A DNA stretch of 64,000 bases from Monodelphis domestica (taxonomy: Eukaryota; Chordata; Mammalia; Didelphimorphia; Didelphidae), in the NCBI RefSeq assembly GCF_027887165.1, contig NC_077228.1:103514206-103578205 (forward strand), read 5' to 3'. Shown piece after piece: positions 50,501 to 59,500 of the stretch. The notes below the pieces were generated by a model, which saw only the letters and a list, made by a program, of their open reading frames with translations, was not told where the DNA came from and searched no databases. The translations under genes and the position numbers were made by a program. The first letter of the stretch is position 1, and each line of letters begins with the position of its first letter.

Positions 50501-53500
50501 ATCCAAAACCGCATGAATAAACCTGATAATCTCATCCTTTTCCCTTTCTGTTAATTCATCTAGCAAATGCTCAAAATCAATCCATGTTGGATCAAATTTT
50601 TGGCATATGGTTTCCAGCTCTTTGATAACAGCTATGGGCTCCTCCTCAAAAGAAGGGAGCTCCACTTAAATCCCTCAATATCCTGAGGGGTAAATGGTCT
50701 TTGTTGTCTAATGGTAACTAGCTCTTTGAGGGTATTAAAGGTTGGTACTTCTCTTAAGGGGAGTAAGATTGTATCTTTTTTCTCTTGGGTTTTTGCTTTA
50801 GTTGCCTTGGTGGAAAATGTATAAACAATAGGAAAGGCAGATTGGGTAACGTGAGAGATAGTTTTATTCAGGCGAGAAATAGTGTTGGTCAATTGAAAAA
50901 TGCACTCTTCAAGGCACACAGCTCTAGAAATAGTTTCATTCTGTTGAGAAATAGTTTTGGCCATTTAAGAGATGGGGTCTTCAAGATATACAACTTTAGT
51001 CTCCATTAAGCTATCTTTCAGCTATTTCCTTTTCTTAGAAAAGATTAGACCAAATATTTCATAAATTTGGCATCCCTGAAGTAATCCTGTCAGAACAAAT
51101 ACTCCCACAAACAGTAATAACCAGAGACAACCTAAAACTATGAGGTGTAAGATCTCAGTAAAGTTCCCCAGTAGTGGGAGTTGCTTGAGATAAAGTGGAA
51201 CCTCTTTCTTCACTACCTGTACCATGATATCTAGCACCATGATTACTTGACTAAATTTGAAAAAGAACAGAAGATTAACAGATTACTCAAACTCCTACCT
51301 GGTTTTCCAGGCTGTTAAGGGTTAATTTTGGTAGGAGTTTGACAAAGGTGAGAAGAACAGTTTGATAAAACACTTAGTTTATTTCGAGAGGAAGTACAGC
51401 TAAGAAAATACAAAGGAGGAAAGAAACATTATTAATCTTATAACTACACTTGAATTCCTAATCCTACCTAAAATTTCTAAAAAACCCTACTCTGTCTTTG
51501 AGGACAGGATCTTCTTGCCTGGCAAATACCAGGCCTAAACTACAAACACTGTCTATCTTAAAGTTATTCTCTAACTAACTTCCTATGCTAATAAATAAAC
51601 AGCTACCACCTACAAATCCTTAAATCTGTTTTTCTATCCCGACTGTCATTAGTAAAAACTTCCAGTTGCAAAGACAAACTAACCTCCTGCTCTCTAGGGT
51701 TCCAGAGAGAAAAGTGTCCCAATTCTCAACTGTCTCCTTCTTTATTTTATTTTTTTTATAGGCAATGGGAGTTAAGTGACTTGCTCAAGGTCACACAGCT
51801 ACGAAGTGTCTGAGGTCAAATTGGAACCCAGGACCTCCCATCTCTGGGCCTGACTCTCAATCCACTAAGCCACCTAGCTGTCCCCTGTCTCCTAATTTCT
51901 AGATCTCATCTCCTAGGTAACAGAATCTTCAGGTCTGGCTCACTCTAAAAGAAACCTGTCAGTTATGCTGCTCTTACTTAGAAATCCTTCTACTCTTAAA
52001 GAGACAGAGGGAGATTAAGAAAGTCCCTTCAATACTAGTAAATATCTCATCAGAATTCAAATCCAGCTCTTCTTGCCTCCCAGTCTAATCCTCTATCCAC
52101 TATAGTTTGCCTGGAATTTAGCAGACACTTAATAAATGTTAGTTGGCTGACTGACTATAGTATGCTGGCCCTATAATGTGGCAAGAGTGAGGAATAACTT
52201 GTCCTTACTGGGACTCATACAGATGTTTCCATCTGGGCAAGCCATGATGTTGACAAGGTTCTAGGTGTTGAAAATAGTGTGTCTGGGTAGTGTCAGAAGG
52301 GGGGCTATATGTTTACAGTGATAATATTTCATGTAGCAGTGGTTGGAACACATGGTCTAAAATGTCCCTCTTCCCACTACACCTGCCTTGGAATCAGGAC
52401 TGTTCCAGAATATGCATGAGATACAGTTACCATAAGCAACTACACCACTTCTGGGGTTGTGGGAAGAAGAGGAGCCCAAAGAAAGTATATCTTCCCTTGG
52501 TTCCCCACTCCAAGAAGGAGCCTAGATAGAGGAGAAATCCAGACAGAGAGACGCCCAGCATGAATCTTCCTTACCTTTCTGCTCAGAGGAGGCTCAGCCC
52601 TACTGTTCCTGACTTGCTCTTTCTCAAAGAGGCTCCGCTTACTGGCCACCCCAACAGGAGCCACAAAGAACTCAGTCCTGGAAGAGCCTGGACACTTAAC
52701 AGATTCTGACCTCTGGGAACAGAGAAAACAGAAACCCTCAGTTACTCTGAAGCAATGATGGAGTAGTATATGGATTCAGGGGTAGGAAGGGATGGAAGGG
52801 AGAAGGAAAAAGAAGGTAAGTCCCATAGTGTCAGGGACTTTGGCATAAAGGAGGCCAGGTCCCACTTACTCCCATTTTTTTTCTTCTACGTATCCACCTG
52901 GATTACTCCTGGGCTCTTCCCTTCCCACCCACATTTGGGCCTGTTTCCATCTACTCACCTGTATAGCTGTGTGGTATCTCTCCAACTTCTCCCCTAATTT
53001 GACTGTATTGCTTGGGAGCCTCACACTGGCACTGGGATGAAAAGCAAGAGGAGGAAGGAAAGGTAGGAGAAAAGAGTTGGTTAGAAGTTCCACCAAGACC
53101 AAGTCTCTGTCCAGAGCCCCTGGGAATGTGGGGTGGGCGTGGGAGTGGAAAACAACTTTCTGCATCAAGTAATCGCTCCCCTTCTCCCCTCCCCAGAGAG
53201 CTGGGATCATTAAGAGGGCAGTTGTGCTCCCAGCCTGCCACCTGGTGCCAGAGATAGGCACTTCAATAGTTCTGTTGATTTGTACTCCACCCTACCTCCA
53301 TCTGGAGATGATATATTGCTCAGCTTCTCCTGGTTGGTAGTCCCTCTGCCCAAGCAACCTACTCTGAGAACAATGATTACATAGGAAAAAAGATTGAGGA
53401 CAAGGGACATTCTTGGAATGGGAGGCCCCTTAGTGTAAAGTATGCTGCGCTCAGTAGGTTGGAGAGGAATCTGTTCCATTTGTCCTTTAGGAGTGGGGGA

Positions 53501-56500
53501 GAGGAAGGAATAAAGAGAACAATATGTCTTTAGCTTTTTCTTTAATGTATGTGCCCATCAGATTGGGAACTCCTTGAAAGGGGTGGGACTGTATTTCCAT
53601 CCCCACACAGAGAGCTTCTTAAGGACAGGAGGAGGGCATCCTCCACCAGAGAGGGAATTTTCCAAGAACAAAGGTCATATTTCCCCCTTATTTTGCATCC
53701 ACCATTTTTTCCATGTCTTAACTCAAGATATAAGCAATGTAGTAGAGTGACAGACACTGGTCTGTCCCCACCAAAAATCCCAAATCCCATAGTAGACCAG
53801 GAAACTTCTCCTTGGGCCAGAGGGCACAAGCTATAAATGAATAAGCCTTTGGCAGAATCCAAGGATTCTATCTAAGGGTTTTTTCTTAGCTGTCCCTGGG
53901 GCATGACAAGCCTTCCAAGTTTCCTGCTTCATTCCTTCCTAGCTCTCCTCAAAATCCTCTTTTATGTAACAAGCTTTCTCCTTTTTCCATTTCTGTCTAG
54001 CCTCCCTTGAAATTTCCTTTTAGGTTGATCTCCCTATTAATCAGATATATACATATATATATACACAACCTTCCCAATCTTCTCCCATCCACCAGTCCTA
54101 GGGAACACTGGGCAGCCCACCTATATTTCTCAAGACAGAACTATACCCCCAACCTTCAATCATAACTTGTCAAACCCTTCACTAAAGAAGGGAGGAAGAA
54201 TTCTATTCTGAATAGGACAGGAAGGGCTCTAAGTGAAGAACTTCAAGGCTAGGGAACAAAAGGAAATACCCTTTTCAGACTATGGCAATAAACTCTGAGA
54301 ATCCATTGGGTTAAGAAGTCCATCAGGTGGCATAGACATATAAATAGATTAGTTTTACTCATTCATAGATCTATGATTGTGTTGCTCCTCTGCTCAAAAA
54401 CCTTTAATGGTTCTCACTTTCCAATGGAAGTATAGAGGAGAGAACCCCATGGAGTCTAAAGCCTAGGCTTGCTAGAGCATTGGCTCTAGCAAGTTAACAT
54501 AACATCTCTCATCCTCAGTTTTGATAACTGTAAAATGAGGATGACAATAATGGCATACTCCATGGCTCATGGAATTGTGAGAAATCATGTGTAAACTATG
54601 AAGTTAGTACTTCATATATATATATATATCATATATATACTATTATTATAATTATATTTATATTTTTATATATAATATATATAATATAATTATTATAAAT
54701 GGACAGCTAGGTGGCGCTGATAGAGTGCTAGATTCATCTTCCTGAGTTCAAATACGGCCTTAGACAAGTACCAGTTGTGTGACCCTGGATTCTTTTTTGC
54801 CTCAGTTTCCTCATCTGTAAAATGAGCTGTAGAAGGAAATGGTAAACCACACTGGTATCTTTGCCAATTAAACCCCAAAGAGGATTACAAAGAGTAGGGC
54901 ATGACTGAAACCACTGAACAACAAAATTATTATAAAGTCAAAATTTCTTTCAGGCCTTCTATAAGCTGCCACCACCTTACTTTTCCAGTCTTGTTTCATG
55001 TATTTCCCAACCTTCTGTGGGGGAGCATCCAGGTCAGAGGTCCTCTTAACTATTACACAATCCTGAATTCATACATTTGCTTTTGTTTCTTCTCTATTTC
55101 TGGAATGTCCTTTTCACCCCACATTCCTACCCATTCTCTGAAGTCCAGTTCAAATAGTATCTCTGAATATTCTCCTCCTCTGAAGCCAATAATGATTATA
55201 GGATCAAAGATTTGGAGGCTCTCTGGAAAACTGAATCCAAGTGAAGCTCTGTGACTTCTAGACTGTAAGCCTTGTGAGGGCAGGTACAGTGCTTTGGTTA
55301 ATCTTTCATCCCTTTTAAGTTCTAGCACAGTGCTCTTGCTGCAGGAGTCTAATGAGTGTTTATTGACATTGCTGGAGTTAATTCCAAAAGAATTCCACTG
55401 AATTCATTAAAGAGAGAATCAGAGAGAGTGCCTAAGAAATGTATTTTTTCTTCAAAGTGATATTAGAGAGAACAAACAGACCCTCCCCCTGCATACCTAT
55501 GAACAACAGAATCCTGGTCTGAATGAACTAGATCCAGTAGTGATTATTCTTGTGCCTCATGATGTTCTTGAGGAACCATCATTTCCCTCCTCTCCTATGA
55601 TTATTGGTGTCCCTATCTGGGCTGTTCTCATCCTTCTTAAATCTTAATCAGTCTTCAAGACCCAGTTCAAGTTCCATTCCTTCCCAAGAAGTCTTCCCAG
55701 AGTATCCCAGCCTACACTGACTTCTTGTCTTCTGTAACTCCCTTTAAGGCTTATTCTCGGAATCATTTCTTTCATCACTGTGAGCTTTGTCTCTCTAGAT
55801 TCACTGTGTGGACCCTGAGTATAGGGTTTATCTCTTGAATTTCTCTCATAATCTCATACAGAATTAGGCACAGAAGAAGAGTTTAGTAGATAGATACTTA
55901 TTGAATCAAACTGAATAAAAGAGGGCAGACCCTCTCAAAACCCTTACCTACGAGTAAACGTTGTCTCTGGGTTTTCTTTCCTAGGGCTCATCTGGAAAGA
56001 GAAATAAATTTTGTTGGTGAGGAAAGAATTCACCTTAAGGGAGTGAGTCTCAAACATGTCTATTACTATTTGTCTATCTCTTATTCTCATACCTATGTAG
56101 ATTACCTCTTTGTTTAAAAGAAAAACCTGACTAAATATTCATAAGACTCAGTGGGAAAAGTGGCTTTCATTGCCTATCCCAAATGCTGATCTAATTAGAG
56201 TAAGGCTAAAGGCGGTGTTGAGAAAAGAATGTTGTTGCTCTTACTCCTAACCTTCTTCTGGGCTGGGGAAAGTTCTGTGGGAGTTTTTTTGTGTGAGGGG
56301 TGGGGCGGGAGAAGCTCTGTGGTAGGGGGTTAAAAGATGGGAAGGCTTAAGGATTTAGAGCTCTTCTGGGAAGTATAAGTTATAGGGTTAGAGTTTACAA
56401 TGACTAAAAATGAATTAAAGTATTAATAATCCAATTAGAGATTGAGTTGTTGAGCATGATTATAAATTATAACATAGTACTTTGCTAAACAATAAAAATT

Positions 56501-59500
56501 ATTCATTATAATACTTGACATTCATATGCTACTTTTGGGTTTACAAAGCATATTATATAATCTCAGGAATGCCCCTCAATAAATCAGTGAGGTAAGTACT
56601 AGAAGAATGATTTTGCAGATGAGAAAACTGAGTCTTAAAGAAATTAAGTAACCTCAAGATCACACAGTTGGAAGGCACTATAGGTAGCATTTGAACCTGA
56701 GTCTCCCCTGATTTCAATTCTAACACTCTTTGTGCTACCATACACTTTCTCATAAGGTACAAGTTGAGAAATATATGGTAATAGGCATGAGTTATATGAT
56801 GAGGTTTATATAGTATGGGGAGAGAGGGAGTCATGACATAGGAATTAGGATTGTACGGTGCAGGTTGGGAATTTTGTTATGTAGTGAGGATGGGAATTGT
56901 GTGGTAGGAGTGTGGTTGTTTTTCAGTCATATCCAACCTTTCATGACCCCATTTGGGATTTTCTTGGCAAAGATATTGGAATGGTTTGCCATTTCCTTCT
57001 CCAGCTCATTTGACAGATGAGAAACTGAGGCAAACAGGGCGAAGTAAATTGCCCAGAGTTACCCAACTGGCAAGTGTATGAGGCCAGATTCAAACCCACA
57101 AAGATAAATAAATTGTTCTTACTCTAAGTTCTCTGTCCACTGTGCCACTTAGCTGCCCTGGTGCCCTGGTAAGAGTACCCTAGAAGAATGGTTCCTAGAA
57201 CAATAGAATCATAGATTTAGACTCGAAAGGGACCTTGAAGAGCATCCAACTCAACTCCCTAGAAGAGGAAACAGGTTCTGAGAAGTTAACTGACTTACTC
57301 AAGCTCATACAGGCAGTGAGTTTCAGAGATGAAATTTGGACCCAAGTTTTCCTGACTCGGAAGCATTTTACTATACCAAGGTGCCTGGTATGTGGGGCAC
57401 TTATGTGGCACAGAGTGGAAATTGGGGATCGGGATATGGGACTATAGATTTAGAAGCCATCTGGAAATTCTACAAAGTGGGGAATTATAAGATATGGGGG
57501 GTGAGGGTAGAGTTGGTGAGAGGTAGAAGTTGCATAATAAAGGATGAACTAGGCATATCCCCAAAGCAGCCACCCCCAAATATATGATTTGCCTAGCACC
57601 TCCAGCCTTTCTCACCAGGTGTGGCTGCCTATATTGGCAACACACTGTACTTATCAACTTGGCCATTTAGGACCTTTGAGAGCAACTAATTGCTCATTTC
57701 TAGTTATTTTCATTATAAAGGGATTCTAGTCCTTTTAGCAATTGTCTATCTACCAACTCCCTACCCATCAGGAAGATCTTTTCTGAGTCTAACCTAACTC
57801 CCTTATACTATTAAAAGCATCCATTTTATCCAACTTTGTCTGCCATGAATATAGAGACAAATGGTCTATAATTCTGTGGTACAGAGACCTTCTTCTCTCT
57901 TCTGATCCTTACCCGAAAGGAGATGGTCCTGGGGCTGGAGCGTCTGAGGGAACTGCTGTAGGAGATTTGGGTTGGAGAGGCCAATTCTGTTTCTGCCTCT
58001 TTGCTTGGAATCTTTACCTGAAGGAGAGAACAAGAAGATCATCTCGTCCTGGAACACTACTGTGCACCAGTCACAGTTTTTTGGAGTCTTCTGTGTATGC
58101 TACAGAGGACCCCTGTAGGGACCCTAGACTGACTTGAATTCCTATCTGGGGAAGAAAAAAAGGAATCTTATTTTCTTATTTATGGAGCTGGAGGGAAACT
58201 TAGAGATTATTCCCTTTTGGTTTCCTTTGGTTATTGTTGCTATTCAGTCATTCAGTCATGTCTAACTCTGCATGAGCCCATGGGCCATGACTATTCAAGG
58301 GGTTTTCTTAACAAGAGTCCTGGAGTGGTCTACCATTTCCTTCTCCATTGGATCCTTTGGTTAGGCAACCAGAGGTTAAGTGACTTGCTCAGGGTCACAA
58401 AGCTAGGATGTATCTAAGGCCAGATTTGAGCTGGAATCTTCCTGACTCCAGGCCCAGCACACTATCCACTGAGCCACCCAGATGCATCCTTGGCATATAG
58501 GGCTTAAGTGACTTGTCCAAGGTCGCACAGCTAAGAAATATCTGTGGCTAGATTTGAACTCAGGTCTTCCTGACTCCAGACCCACTGGATCCACATCTTT
58601 CTGATTTCCTAGTTAAACACTAAAAGGGAGGAGTTTCTGGTAGCATCTGGGTACCTCAGTGGATAGAAGGCAGAACCATCATTTCCATCTGATACTGAAC
58701 TGTATCAAAATCAAAACTGGACTTCCTAGCTGTGTGACCCAGGGCAAGTCACTTAACCTCCATTGCCTATCCCTTACCCATCTTCTGGTAGGAGGTCCAT
58801 GGTACAGGGTACTCCTACTTCTCCCTTGCCCAATGCTCCTCTGAAAGGACAGTGAACTACTGCAGGATGACCAGCCTCCAGGGCATGGGCAAATTCCAAT
58901 AATATTAGGCCATTAGGAAGAACTTTAGGGGAAAAATCTTCTAGGTCAGAAGGTACGGAGTCAGTGGAGAATGGAGACAGAGTCAATGGAGAAAGGGAGA
59001 AAGGGGAAGTAGCAAATGTTGAATTAAGTCCTACTCTACAAGCAGCCCCCAGCTCCAAAATTATATTGTGTCTCTTTCACATGGGAATATTCTTGGTGTG
59101 TAATGATCCCTGTAATCCTCATATTAATTTTGTTTAAAACATAAGGTAATCTATGTTTATTATTATTGTTCAGTATTTCCCAATCTGCATTTTAATCTAA
59201 TCTGGGGGCTGAACTCAGTGTGTTTAATGCTTTTCACCTAAGAAATTTGGAAGGGAAAGAGTTCTCTAAGGCCAGACTCAGTCATTGATGACTGAAAAGT
59301 CTTTCAATAATTCTACTGGCCTCTGAGGGAAGATGAATGAATGAATGAATGAATGAATGAATGAATGAATGAATGAAAAAGCAATTATTTAGAGTTCTCT
59401 ATGTGCAAAGCATAGTAATACTGATTGAAGTGGACACAGGACAGGAAGTAATGGGATGATGGCAGAGGGTGAAGAATGAAAGCAAAGCCAAAGGTACTAC

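Larger units (their letters stand above)
44984..52034 (-). mobile_element. Broken endogenous retrovirus, class I (gammaretrovirus-like), inside LAD1 intron 7
   Basis: A proviral fossil with two LTRs (3' LTR 44984-45560, 5' LTR 51313-52034) and 5.75 kb of internal sequence. It is flanked by the 4-bp target duplication CTAG (44980-44983 and 52035-52038). Minus-strand order: gag-like (about 49.7-51.2 kb), protease (about 49.2-49.7), reverse transcriptase (about 48.1-49.2), RNase H (about 47.4-48.1), integrase (about 46.5-47.3). No envelope region was recognised. The integrase and RT resemble gammaretroviruses, and a 4-bp duplication fits class I. It is clearly broken, with ten or more interruptions by eye. 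The LTRs differ at roughly 9% of positions by eye, suggesting an age of the order of 20 million years or more. It lies within an older MIR copy and shares LAD1's orientation. Confidence 0.9.

Noticed and set aside
52866-53261. 131-codon minus-strand open frame
   Set aside because: It is LAD1 exon 6 read in the wrong frame or beyond its splice sites; only 52959-53031 is exonic.
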